Assembly: GCA_002254415.1 (NCBI GenBank)
Contig: NJDR01000006.1
Span: forward strand, 1-15,908
Reading direction: 5' to 3'
Source of the DNA: Candidatus Aenigmarchaeota archaeon ex4484_52
GTDB lineage: Archaea > EX4484-52
Length of the DNA: 15,908 nt
Positions 1 to 7,784 of the stretch are shown here, in pieces. The first letter of the stretch is position 1. Every line of letters begins with the position of its first letter. The notes beneath the pieces are model-generated. The model saw only the letters and a list, made by a program, of their open reading frames with translations, searched no databases and was not told the DNA's origin. Both the position numbers and the translations under genes were made by a program.

Positions 1-433
1 CAAGTTCTATGTATTGATCTATGTCGTAGTTTTTATCATCATTATCTGTCATTTTGCTTGATGCCAAGAGAGTAGATAGATCATCTTTGGTTAGTGTTTC
101 TTTTGCTGTATTTATTGCATCGCCACCATATATTCTTGTTGTTGCAGTATCCAAAGCCACAACTCCTGGTGCTGTCTGTGCTGCTGTGCTTCCTGTATAT
201 GTTGCTCCTGATTGTGCTAATTTTGCTCCAATATTTATTGCCCCTATATTATCGGACATATCTGCGTCTTGTCCCACCACAATTATTGTATTTTGTGTAG
301 TGAAGACATCTCCTGCTGCAAAGTCGCTTAAATCATTTCCAAAAGCAACTCCAGCAAATCCTGCTGCAAGTGTTGCTCCTGCTGTTAATAACCCAATTCC
401 ACTTGCCGCTATTTTTCTAAATTTTGTTTGCAT
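1..433 (-). CDS. S-layer protein, N-terminal part (runs off left edge)
   Basis: The first 144 codons of a cell-surface S-layer protein are present; the rest lies beyond base 1. S-layer proteins form the two-dimensional protein coat outside the archaeal membrane. The start reads MQTKFRKIAASGIG and continues as a classic signal peptide (charged residues 2-7, hydrophobic stretch about 9-31, then GNDLSDF). Residues 49-75 carry the IIVVG...D...A..IGAKLA pattern of the S-layer N-terminal domain known from Methanococcus-like S-layer proteins, followed by an Ala/Thr/Gly-rich stretch. Residues about 116-144 (KDDLSTLLAS, then YDIDQYIEL) fit the next conserved segment. The ATG at 433 is preceded by GGTGA, which matches the archaeal 16S 3' end, and by a strong TATA box. 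Its codons are more G+C-rich than those of neighbouring genes, as expected for a highly expressed protein. The S-layer assignment is confident from pattern recall; the exact family is not tested. Confidence 0.82.
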   Translation of the reverse strand, partial: MQTKFRKIAASGIGLLTAGATLAAGFAGVAFGNDLSDFAAGDVFTTQNTIIVVGQDADMSDNIGAINIGAKLAQSGATYTGSTAAQTAPGVVALDTATTRIYGGDAINTAKETLTKDDLSTLLASSKMTDNDDKNYDIDQYIEL

Positions 434-478
434 TTTTTCACCTTTTTTTATGTTTATATAATTACTATAACTGAACAC

Positions 479-487
479 TTATATAAA
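479..487 (-). promoter_or_regulatory. TATA box (box A) for the S-layer gene
   Basis: On the minus strand the sequence around here reads ACATTTATATAAGTG, a near-consensus archaeal TATA box. Its centre is about 50 bases before the ATG at 433, which places transcription start near 456-460 and leaves a leader of roughly 24 bases. The leader ends in AAAAAAGGTGAAAAA before the ATG, so this is one of the few genes here with an obvious Shine-Dalgarno sequence. Strong TATA plus Shine-Dalgarno fits high expression of a coat protein. Confidence 0.65.
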
Positions 488-593
488 TGTTTTGATTGTT
501 AATTTAAACGAAATTTAAAATAACGCCAATTCGCTCTTTGTTTTCTATTTTATTGTTTATATGCTCTTTTTTTGATTTGTTATAAACCAATTG

Positions 594-1262
594 TCAAACA
601 ATATCTTTTATTATTTGTTCAATTATTTCTTCTATTTCATTCAAATTTTTAAAGCCAACAAATGTTTTTTTATTTATTATCAAACTCGGTGTTATTGTTT
701 TTATACCATAAATTTCCTTTATTGTATTTAAAGCAAGATTGTCCATATTTATATCAAAAGAATATATAAATATATTTTTGTATTTTTTTTTTAAATGCCA
801 CAGGACAAATTCCTGATTTTTGCATCTTGGGCAATCGCCTTCATTTGAGTAGAAATAAAGTATAGTTGTATAATTATAATTGCATTTTTTATTTAAGTTG
901 TTTATATACATCCAGTGTTTTAATTCAATGAGCGAATAATATTCCTTCATTTTCAATACATTTTTGTCATCCCATCCAAATCTATTTTCAAGATAACTAA
1001 GTTTTTCAGATAAATCATATAATGATCGTGTAAGAGGCAATTTATTTGTTATATTGCATCCTGTCTCTGCTATTAAGCTATTCTCTATTTCAGATGACAT
1101 TAAATCAATTTTCAGGTCTTGTTCATAAGTATTGTATTTGTCAAGTTTATAAGAAATCATATAATTGCCGATAATAACTCCTATTAAAAAAATACATAAA
1201 GTTAGCGTAAATGCAATTAAAAATTTTGAAAATGAAATTTCTCTCTTTATTTTTGGTATCAT
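594..1262 (-). CDS. Membrane-anchored thioredoxin-like protein (CPRC)
   Basis: This 222-aa protein has one N-terminal transmembrane helix (about residues 13-34), a helical spacer, and a C-terminal thioredoxin-like domain. The strand TTILYFYSNEGDCPRC carries a CxxC pair at 144-147, followed by a helix. About 45 residues later comes ITPSLII (Pro192), the position of the cis-proline loop of thioredoxin folds. Two further cysteines (70 and 127) lie outside the motif. The expected role is thiol-disulfide exchange; the domain most likely faces outside, where cysteine-rich surface proteins such as the 850-aa and 804-aa proteins in this window could be substrates. That substrate link is inference. 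The gene lies 13 bases after Pth2 and is the last of the minus-strand run. The fold call is good; direction of redox chemistry and true substrates are unknown. Confidence 0.68.
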   Translation of the reverse strand: MIPKIKREISFSKFLIAFTLTLCIFLIGVIIGNYMISYKLDKYNTYEQDLKIDLMSSEIENSLIAETGCNITNKLPLTRSLYDLSEKLSYLENRFGWDDKNVLKMKEYYSLIELKHWMYINNLNKKCNYNYTTILYFYSNEGDCPRCKNQEFVLWHLKKKYKNIFIYSFDINMDNLALNTIKEIYGIKTITPSLIINKKTFVGFKNLNEIEEIIEQIIKDIV

Positions 1263-1275
1263 ACAATATTTTAAA

Positions 1276-1617
1276 TTACAATAATTTTAACTCTTTTGGA
1301 ATAATTAAATCAATTTTTTTATCTTCATCTGGGCCAATTCCAATAGCTGTAATTGTATTTGGCTCAATTTGTGTTAATCCGGCATCTCTTATAATTGAAG
1401 ATGCAATTTTTGCTTTTTTTGCTTTTTTTTCAATATCAATCAATATTTCAAGATAATTTGTTTTTAGCACTATTTTTTTTTGACCCATGGACATCCATAA
1501 TTTTTTTTTCAAAAAAGCAGTTTTTTCATAAGCACTTATACTTGCATGAGCTGCCTGTGATGCAATTTTTCCTTTTTTCATTTTTAAATCTGTGCGAACA
1601 ACAATTACTTGTTTCAT
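1276..1617 (-). CDS. pth2: Peptidyl-tRNA hydrolase 2 (Pth2)
   Basis: Pth2 cleaves the ester bond of peptidyl-tRNAs that fall off ribosomes, recycling tRNA in the cytosol; it is the archaeal/eukaryotic type, unrelated to bacterial Pth. The 113-aa length is normal. The N-terminal KQVIVVRTDLKMKKGKIASQ followed by AAHAS is the diagnostic motif with the conserved catalytic lysine region, and the C-terminal TAIGIGPDEDKKID with a closing LKLL matches the family end, including the GPDED acidic site. It starts 42 bases after the stop of the upstream eight-helix membrane protein gene. An AT-rich stretch in that gap could hold a weak internal promoter, but co-transcription with the run is the simplest reading. 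All recognisable key residues are present. Confidence 0.95.
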   Translation of the reverse strand: MKQVIVVRTDLKMKKGKIASQAAHASISAYEKTAFLKKKLWMSMGQKKIVLKTNYLEILIDIEKKAKKAKIASSIIRDAGLTQIEPNTITAIGIGPDEDKKIDLIIPKELKLL

Positions 1618-1659
1618 TTGATATTTCTTATATTTTGTATTTTTAAACTTATAGCAAAA

Positions 1660-2508
1660 TTATAGTAAAAACAATAACTCAAAAATAATTCCCAATACAA
1701 CAAAAATAAATAAATTTATTGTTTTTTGAATTTTCAGGAATTCAATATTGCCTGCTTTTAATTTTTCAATATCTTTTTTTGTCAATGGCCTTAAAGGAGA
1801 TATAATTTCTTTTTTATCAAAATAAGAATTCATTATTTTTTGGCGAAAAAATGAATTTACAAACATAGGAATGTTTTGCTTTTTTAATTTGATTTTTTCC
1901 TTTATCACAAATTCTGCTGGCATATTTCCCTGCATTAATTCATTTGTTGGGCATGCAACAACAAACGCCGATGTGATAATATTAAATCCAAAATAAGCAA
2001 ATAATAAAATAAAGGAATTAGTTAATGAAGCAGTGGAATAATTAATAAAAATAAAATATGCATCCAGAATGATATAAAATAAAATTTTGTTTTTTCCTAA
2101 AAATACGATTGTTTTGTTTTTTCCAAAACGATGCAGAATAATTTCAATGAAAAAGAAAAAAACAGCTGATAAAACAAATGATACCTGTTGGTTTTTCAGC
2201 AAAATCATAAGAACAGAATTGTAAAAAACCATTGCAAGAAAAAATACAAAATATGATTTTGTTTGCTTTATTTGATTTTTCAATTTCCCTCGAAAAATAG
2301 AATAAACAAACACATAGGCAAAATACAACAACAATATATTTTTAAGTAATGTCTCTGCAATATAAATATCTGGTTTTAAATAAAACAATCCCAAAACACC
2401 AACAATAAAAACACTTGCTGTTCTTTTTCCAATTATTCTAAAAAGCATTAGAAAAAAACAAATAATCAGTGCTTTTAATAAAACAACAAATATTGGATCT
2501 AAGTTCAT
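1660..2508 (-). CDS. Polytopic membrane protein with a soluble loop before the last helix
   Basis: This is a 282-aa protein of unrecognised family with about eight hydrophobic helices: seven packed into residues 1-185 and one at about 262-282. Between helices seven and eight lies a charged segment of about 75 residues containing NELMQGNMPAEFVIKEKIKL and, later, SPLRPLTKKDIEKLKAG. That arrangement (an L..GxhhAE stretch, then a LTKEDIEKLK-like helix) resembles the cytoplasmic segment that follows the membrane core in some archaeal proteins related to prepilin peptidases. However, the GxGD motif and paired aspartates needed for A24 peptidase activity are not visible, so I do not call it one. The gene starts 9 bases after the MetRS stop and precedes Pth2, which suggests co-transcription. 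Function is unknown. Confidence 0.75.
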   Translation of the reverse strand: MNLDPIFVVLLKALIICFFLMLFRIIGKRTASVFIVGVLGLFYLKPDIYIAETLLKNILLLYFAYVFVYSIFRGKLKNQIKQTKSYFVFFLAMVFYNSVLMILLKNQQVSFVLSAVFFFFIEIILHRFGKNKTIVFLGKNKILFYIILDAYFIFINYSTASLTNSFILLFAYFGFNIITSAFVVACPTNELMQGNMPAEFVIKEKIKLKKQNIPMFVNSFFRQKIMNSYFDKKEIISPLRPLTKKDIEKLKAGNIEFLKIQKTINLFIFVVLGIIFELLFLL

Positions 2509-2517
2509 AAATTTAAT

Positions 2518-4155
2518 TTATTCAATTTTTTTAAAAAGTGGTTTTGTTTTTTTTGCATTAATATTATTGTTTATCATCAATATTTTTCGTTCTTTCATTG
2601 ACTTGTTTATTTTAAAGTCATCAATAAATATACTTAAAATTTGTTTTGTTTTTTTTGGGATAAACGGATGCAACAAAATCGTGCAATTCAATAAAATAAC
2701 AAAACTAAAAAACAAAATATGCTCTAATTTATTTTTCTTGTCATCGGAGTTTATCAATTCCCATGCTTTGTTTTTCTGAAAATATTTATTTCCAATATCG
2801 CTGATTGAAAGAGCAGAATTTAAGGCATCTTTTAAATTGCCATTCCACGCGCATTTAAAATAATCATTTATTATAATCTGGATTTTGTCAATTATTTTTT
2901 TCTCATTATTTGTTAATTTATCAAAAGATATTGGCTTTATTTCTCCAAATTTGTTTGCAACAGACATAATACGGTATTCAAAGTTGCCATAATTTGCAAT
3001 TAATGAATTATTTATTTTCTCTTTTAAATCATTCCATTCAAAATCGCTGTCTTTTGACTCTGGTAATATTGATGACAAATAAAAGCGCCAAATATCTGGG
3101 TAATATTTTTTTATTATTTTGTCATTACAGAATATGCCTTTATTTAAGGACTTGGAGAATTTGCCACCTTCAAAATTCAGGAATTCATTTGAATAAATAC
3201 GCGAAGGCAAATTATATTTTTTGTTTGCCATCAATTCTGCTGGCCAAATAATTGTGTGGAACGGAACATTGTCCTTTCCCATAAAATGAATAATATCTGT
3301 ATTTTTGTTTTGCCAGTAATCTTTATAATCCAAATCGTTTTTATCGCAAAAATCCTTTGTTGCAGCAATATAACCGATAGGTGCATCAAACCATACATAA
3401 AAGACCTTGTTTTCATAGCCAGACAATGGAATTTTAATTCCCCATTTTAGATTTCTGCTAATGCATCTTGGCTCAAGTCCTTTTTTTATCCACGCCAAAG
3501 GCAGATTTCTCTCTATTGCCTTGAAATTTTTATTTTCATTTATATATTTTTCTAATTTTTTGCTAAATTTTGGCAGGTCCAAAAACAAATGCTTGTCTTT
3601 TTTTATAATTGGCTTTGAACCACAGATTTTGCATTTTGGATTTATTAATTCTGTTGGATGAATAAATTTTGAACATTTATCGCACTGATCGCCTTTTGCA
3701 TCTTTGCTTTTGCAAAAAGGGCATATTCCAGAAACATAAGAGTCAGGAAGATATCGCCTGCAATTTGGACAATAAAGTATTTGTAATTGTTTTTCAAAAA
3801 TAAATCCTTGTTTGTACAAATCCAAAAAAATCTCTTTTGTTAATTGATGATTTGATTGAGAACTTGTTCTTCCAAAAAAATCTACATCAATATCAAACCA
3901 ATCAATGATTTCCTTGAATTTTTTGTGCATTATTTTGCAATATTCTTCTTCACTTAGATTTTGCTTTTGTGCCTCAATTTCTGTTCGTGTGCCTGACTCA
4001 TCTGTGCCGCAAATATATAAAACATCTCTTCCTTGCAGTTTTAATATCCGCACAAAAATATCTGATCTCAACAAGGGAATAAAATTTCCCAAATGAGGAA
4101 TATTATTGATATATGGCAATGCTGAAGTTACGAGATATTTTTTACTGTTTTGCAT
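2518..4155 (-). CDS. metG: Methionyl-tRNA synthetase
   Basis: This class I aminoacyl-tRNA synthetase charges tRNA-Met. The 545-aa protein shows all the landmarks: SALPYINNIPHLGN near the start (HLGN is the HIGH motif, about 21-24), a zinc insertion at about 128-180 with four CxxC pairs (CPNC, CPFC, CDKC, CKIC) as in two-zinc archaeal/eukaryotic-type MetRS, the WFDAPIGY segment near 255, and the KFSKS version of KMSKS near 332. A helical anticodon-binding domain follows. The C-terminal tRNA-binding (Trbp111-like) domain present in many MetRS is absent: the protein stops after a short basic tail (KKTKPLFKKIE). That domain may be a separate gene elsewhere or missing, as in other reduced genomes. 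It starts 16 bases after purE. No Shine-Dalgarno sequence is visible. Confidence 0.96.
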   Translation of the reverse strand: MQNSKKYLVTSALPYINNIPHLGNFIPLLRSDIFVRILKLQGRDVLYICGTDESGTRTEIEAQKQNLSEEEYCKIMHKKFKEIIDWFDIDVDFFGRTSSQSNHQLTKEIFLDLYKQGFIFEKQLQILYCPNCRRYLPDSYVSGICPFCKSKDAKGDQCDKCSKFIHPTELINPKCKICGSKPIIKKDKHLFLDLPKFSKKLEKYINENKNFKAIERNLPLAWIKKGLEPRCISRNLKWGIKIPLSGYENKVFYVWFDAPIGYIAATKDFCDKNDLDYKDYWQNKNTDIIHFMGKDNVPFHTIIWPAELMANKKYNLPSRIYSNEFLNFEGGKFSKSLNKGIFCNDKIIKKYYPDIWRFYLSSILPESKDSDFEWNDLKEKINNSLIANYGNFEYRIMSVANKFGEIKPISFDKLTNNEKKIIDKIQIIINDYFKCAWNGNLKDALNSALSISDIGNKYFQKNKAWELINSDDKKNKLEHILFFSFVILLNCTILLHPFIPKKTKQILSIFIDDFKINKSMKERKILMINNNINAKKTKPLFKKIE

Positions 4156-4171
4156 AATTATGACTTTATGA

Positions 4172-4585
4172 TTATAATTTTTCTTTTAATTTTTTATCTA
4201 TAAATCCAAGAATTTTTAGAGCAGCCAAGGCAGTATTTTTTGGATTTAAAACACACATTGAATATGTATTTGACGGCATTCTCAGGGTTGAGTAAATATC
4301 AATTAAATAATTTTGTTCATTTAAATTATGGCATGCAATTGTCGGGTTTTTTGTATTGGAAGCAACAACTCTGCTAATTCTATTTGAAAGCCCTGCAACA
4401 TTGATATAGACAACATTGTCAAATTCATTATCATATTTATTAATTATTTCTAAAAGATTTGGTGTTTTGTGAGCAGATGCAATATTTATTCCATATTTTG
4501 CATTGTATTTTTTCAAGGCAATTTCTATTTCTTTTACAAATTCGCTATCTTTGACAGAGCTTATTATTGCTATTGTATTTTTCAT
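4172..4585 (-). CDS. purE: Class II AIR carboxylase (PurE, CO2-using)
   Basis: PurE makes CAIR in de novo purine synthesis. Two types exist: class I is a mutase that moves carboxyl from N5-CAIR, and class II is a true carboxylase that takes AIR and CO2. This protein fits class II. It has SAHKTP (class I usually SAHRTP), VAGLSNRIS where class I has AGGAAHLPG and class II has AGRSN, then PTIACHN (class II has a CPP-type loop), IYSTLRMPS and LNPKNTALAALKILG. From recall, the last segments match Treponema-type class II PurE closely. In the conserved segment the usual AGRSN arginine is leucine. I prefer the ATG at 4585 (137 aa, MKNTIAIISS); an in-frame GTG at 4594 would add three residues. It follows hexuloisomerase, whose route supplies ribose phosphate for purines. 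Confidence 0.88.
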   Translation of the reverse strand: MKNTIAIISSVKDSEFVKEIEIALKKYNAKYGINIASAHKTPNLLEIINKYDNEFDNVVYINVAGLSNRISRVVASNTKNPTIACHNLNEQNYLIDIYSTLRMPSNTYSMCVLNPKNTALAALKILGFIDKKLKEKL

Positions 4586-4612
4586 TTTAACCACAAATTA
4601 ATATTTTATTTT

Positions 4613-4634
4613 AACTTTTGATTTAGCAAAAGTT
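4613..4634. repeat. 8-bp perfect inverted repeat between hxlB and purE
   Basis: AACTTTTG and CAAAAGTT flank a 6-base loop in the 51-base gap between the hexuloisomerase stop and the purE start. On the minus strand it lies just after the stop codon and before an AT-rich stretch. It could be an mRNA hairpin or a regulator site; no U-run follows on the transcribed strand, so a terminator is doubtful. A similar imperfect palindrome lies after fen (9314-9337). Confidence 0.4.
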
Positions 4635-4636
4635 TT

Positions 4637-5236
4637 TTATTCAATATTGGCATGCCTTTGCTTCATTGATTGTTCTGTGTTTTTTGTAAGCAAAATTAAG
4701 TCCTCTATTATTGCATCAAGCAAAACAAAACAGGATATTTCAAAAATTGTTCCCATCGGCGAAATTATTTCTTCATTTCCAATTAACTGGTTGGTAATAT
4801 ATTCTCTTAGTTTATCGTCATCTTTTGTTTTTGTATTGATTAAAATTGAATTATCTGCTATTTCATATAATTTTGACTCTTTGTTGGCAGTAATAATTGA
4901 AATTTCGCATCCTATTTTTTTTGCGGTATTGCAGGCAACAACAACGCTTTTTGTATTTCCAGAGCCGGAAATTGCAATAAATAAATCGGTCTTTTCAACA
5001 GGTCTGTTAATTGTGTCCCCTATCATATATACATTTATATTTAGATGAGAAAGGCGTGTTGCAAAACTTTTTGCAACAAGGCCACTTCGCCCAACTCCAT
5101 AAATAAAAACATTTTTTGCATTTAGAATTGCATCAATAAAATTGTCTATTTCTTTATCTTTTACACTCAAAAGTGTTTTGTTTATTTTTTTGACAAGGTC
5201 TTCAATATATTTTTTTGTATTATTATTTGGCTTCAT
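4637..5236 (-). CDS. hxlB: 6-phospho-3-hexuloisomerase (PHI, SIS domain)
   Basis: PHI interconverts 6-phospho-3-hexulose (hexulose 6-phosphate) and fructose 6-phosphate. With hexulose-phosphate synthase it runs the ribulose monophosphate route, which many archaea use in reverse to make ribulose 5-phosphate because they lack the oxidative pentose pathway. The SIS-domain landmarks are clear: NVFIYGVGRSGLVAKSFATR, AISGSGNT for the sugar-phosphate loop, then a C-terminal PMGTIFEISCFVLLDAI helix typical of PHI. I start at ATG 5236 (199 aa). It overlaps the end of the 850-aa gene by 14 bases and is preceded by AGGAG at 5246-5250, nine bases upstream, inside that gene; an upstream in-frame ATG at 5272 would add 12 Lys-rich residues and bury this site. 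Translation is probably coupled. The synthase partner is not in this window. Confidence 0.92.
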   Translation of the reverse strand: MKPNNNTKKYIEDLVKKINKTLLSVKDKEIDNFIDAILNAKNVFIYGVGRSGLVAKSFATRLSHLNINVYMIGDTINRPVEKTDLFIAISGSGNTKSVVVACNTAKKIGCEISIITANKESKLYEIADNSILINTKTKDDDKLREYITNQLIGNEEIISPMGTIFEISCFVLLDAIIEDLILLTKNTEQSMKQRHANIE

Positions 5237-7775
5237 TTTCTTTCTCTCCTTCTTCATAAGAATCTGGCACAATAGATGTTACTGCAATTAAAATAATAAT
5301 TATTAATGCAATTACAGCAATAATTATTTTAATGGATTTGTTTTTTGGTTTTGGGGTTTCATCAATTGGATTATCAGAACTTGTTTTGCAATCTTCAGCA
5401 CATTTAAATTCATCTTCATCAGCATCACATGTTCCATCGCCGCAATATGATTTTATTTCAAAACAATCAGCAATGCAACTTGTCTCATTTTCATCAGCAT
5501 CACATGTTCCATCGCCGCAATATGAAATTGAAGGTGGTGAAGGAGGTGTTGATTTTTGTTTTTCTAATTCTTCATCAACTTTGTCTTCAAATAAATTCAG
5601 TTCTTCTTCTATTCTGTCAATTTTACTCTTAGCACGCAGATAATGTTTATTGCTGTAATCACTTGCCAGTTCAGTTATTTTTGTCTGCAATATTGTCAAA
5701 TTATCTATTAATTCATCTTTTAAATCTTCATCAGTTATGTCTTCAATTTTTTTTCCAATATCAGATTGCTGTAATTTTAATTCACTAATAGATCTTGAAA
5801 AATCTTTAATTGCAATTATTTTAATTTTTGCTGTATTTGCAATATTATTTGAAATTATTTTTATTAAGCCGTTGATTGTTTTTTCTTCTGTTTTATTAAA
5901 ATAAAAATAAAAATGCTTTTTTCCACCAGCAGAAATATTTTTTGGAATTGTCGCATTGGTAAAAATCTTGTTTAATTCATCCCCGGTAATTGAATAAGAA
6001 AAATTATTCAATATTGCTTTTCCAGTATTTTCAATTTCCAAAATAACTACTGGCTTATCTTTTGTCAGCACTTCAATTGTTTTATTGTCATCACTTAATT
6101 GTGCAGAATAATTCAAATTTATATTTATTTCAATAATGGCTCTTTTTTCATAGCCGATTGCTTTAAAATAAATATACTCATGAATTTTTGTGTATTTGGA
6201 TAAATTTGATGGATTAATATAAACACTAATGTTTTTTGATTTTGTTTTATTCAATGAAAATGACCTTGGATGAAAAGAGACTATGTGTTTTATTTTTTCT
6301 GATGCACTTGCATTTATTTGCGAAATATCTTTTGCTCCTGTATTTGAAATTTTTATTGTTTTTTTTTGTCTTTCTCCGTCAAATATAAATTCAAGTATTG
6401 ATGGCGACAAAGAGAATTTTGTAGGATTTATGCTTGTTATTGTTATTGCTTTGTTTTTGCTGTATTTTCTGCCATCATTTGAGAAAAGAATAACTTCAAT
6501 TTCATAAGGATTTTTATATTTTGATGTATTAAAATCAAGAGGAATTGAAAATAGCCATGTTTTTCCAAATTTGCTTTTGCCGATTAAATGCGTGCAAATA
6601 GAGGACTCTGATTTTATTTTTACTTCTGCCTTTTGACTGTCAATTTTTTTGGATTTATCTAAAAGCGTTGCATTTAAATACAATGTATCTCCCTCTAAAT
6701 ATCTTGTCTTACCTATTGTAATATCAACTTTGTATTCTTTATTCACTACTTTAAAAGATATTGTTTTTTGCGGATGAGAATATATAAATGAATTGCCTAA
6801 ATCACTCTCAACAAAAGTAGTAAAATTATAAATTCCCGCACCATATTTCGGCGAGTAATTAAGGGCATACTTATTTTTTTTTTCAAGAATAAAAGAGCCT
6901 TTTGTTGCACCATTAAATATTATATTTCCGTTAATATCTCCTAAAAAATCACCATAATAATTTTCTACATCAGCAGATATAGTGGTTTTTTCTCCTCTAA
7001 TTAAATTATTTTTTGAAACACTTAGATTAAAAAAAAAAGGTATTGCAGCATATTTTAAAAATCTCCCACCGAGATCTGTTTCATTGTCTCCAACAAATAC
7101 GATATATCCAATTGGATATTCTGCTTCATAAGTAAAATTATTTTCTTGCTTATCATACAAGACATATAATTGTTTTTGAAATATTTTATTTTCAATAGCA
7201 CTATTTGTATATAAATTATAAATACTATAAGTTAATTGATTATCATATGAATCCTTTTGAATAATAGAACTATATGGATAAAGAGTTATATTTTCTTTAA
7301 TTTTATTTTTAAAAAGAAATTCCTCTTCATCATATGTAAATTTAAGATTTCCTGTTTTTATTTCAAATGTCTTATTTTCTAATATTGCCGTAAGAGACCT
7401 ATCAAAGCAATTTACAAAAAAAGTAATATTTCCATCTCCTTCTGCATCAATTTCTACGCTATATGGTTTATATAAAGGATCTTTAGTTGGATTTGGATAT
7501 ACAAATTCCATTTCAGTCAGGTTTTTTTTTAGTTCTGCAGTAGTGTAATTATATATACAATAAAAACTATGCTCTTTTGTCAAATCACAATAATTTGCAA
7601 GAGTAGAACTTGTTTTAATAAATGCCATTACCATTATTTTTCCATTTTCTGTAACTAATTGAGGAAAAACAAATGAATTTGACACTAAAAATTTTTCTTC
7701 TTGTTCACAAAAACCAAACTCTACAAACACTATTAAACAAACTAAAAACACAAATAAACTTGCCTTTATTTTCAT
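5223..7775 (-). CDS. Large surface protein: signal peptide, Ig-like domains, coiled coil, two CGDGTCD modules, C-terminal anchor
   Basis: This 850-aa protein is exported and anchored. Residues 2-23 form a signal peptide. The body is beta-rich and holds many N-x-S/T sites. Ig-like segments are plausible at about 455-555 (SLSPSILEF, then KTIKISNTGAKDIS, a pattern like NEW3/alpha-galactosidase-associated domains) and 575-660 (ILEIENTGKAILNNFSYS). A charged helical, probably coiled-coil segment follows at 665-740, then a short Pro/Ser linker, then two 25-residue copies of SYCGDGTCDADE..E..C..DC at about 748-797. A single helix at about 814-836 and an acidic 12-residue tail end the protein. Such CGDGxCD modules recur in surface proteins of DPANN archaea; their role is not known to me, and the acidic loop could bind a metal. 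The gene starts 9 bases after the Q/N-rich protein and overlaps hxlB. Confidence 0.78.
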   Translation of the reverse strand: MKIKASLFVFLVCLIVFVEFGFCEQEEKFLVSNSFVFPQLVTENGKIMVMAFIKTSSTLANYCDLTKEHSFYCIYNYTTAELKKNLTEMEFVYPNPTKDPLYKPYSVEIDAEGDGNITFFVNCFDRSLTAILENKTFEIKTGNLKFTYDEEEFLFKNKIKENITLYPYSSIIQKDSYDNQLTYSIYNLYTNSAIENKIFQKQLYVLYDKQENNFTYEAEYPIGYIVFVGDNETDLGGRFLKYAAIPFFFNLSVSKNNLIRGEKTTISADVENYYGDFLGDINGNIIFNGATKGSFILEKKNKYALNYSPKYGAGIYNFTTFVESDLGNSFIYSHPQKTISFKVVNKEYKVDITIGKTRYLEGDTLYLNATLLDKSKKIDSQKAEVKIKSESSICTHLIGKSKFGKTWLFSIPLDFNTSKYKNPYEIEVILFSNDGRKYSKNKAITITSINPTKFSLSPSILEFIFDGERQKKTIKISNTGAKDISQINASASEKIKHIVSFHPRSFSLNKTKSKNISVYINPSNLSKYTKIHEYIYFKAIGYEKRAIIEININLNYSAQLSDDNKTIEVLTKDKPVVILEIENTGKAILNNFSYSITGDELNKIFTNATIPKNISAGGKKHFYFYFNKTEEKTINGLIKIISNNIANTAKIKIIAIKDFSRSISELKLQQSDIGKKIEDITDEDLKDELIDNLTILQTKITELASDYSNKHYLRAKSKIDRIEEELNLFEDKVDEELEKQKSTPPSPPSISYCGDGTCDADENETSCIADCFEIKSYCGDGTCDADEDEFKCAEDCKTSSDNPIDETPKPKNKSIKIIIAVIALIIIILIAVTSIVPDSYEEGEKENEAK
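5411..5525 (-). repeat. Duplicated 75-bp unit encoding CGDGTCDADE modules
   Basis: Two 40-bp blocks, 5411-5450 and 5486-5525, are 39/40 identical and lie 75 bases apart in phase. Each encodes SYCGDGTCDADE plus the next codon. The rest of each 25-residue unit keeps the cysteine spacing but differs in sequence. The identity at third codon positions in the core indicates a recent duplication or ongoing homogenisation rather than protein-level constraint alone. Confidence 0.85.
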
Positions 7776-7784
7776 ATTAAAATA

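Noticed and set aside
54..461. Plus-strand open frame of 135 codons at the left edge
   Set aside because: It is the antisense shadow of the S-layer gene, which has a signal peptide, family motifs, Shine-Dalgarno and TATA box on the other strand.
1660..2508. Calling the eight-helix protein a prepilin/preflagellin peptidase
   Set aside because: The loop is suggestive but the GxGD motif and partner aspartate are not present.
5049..5085. TTGCAAAA/TTTTGCAA palindrome
   Set aside because: It lies within the SIS-domain coding sequence of hxlB (around KSFATRL) and is explained by codons.
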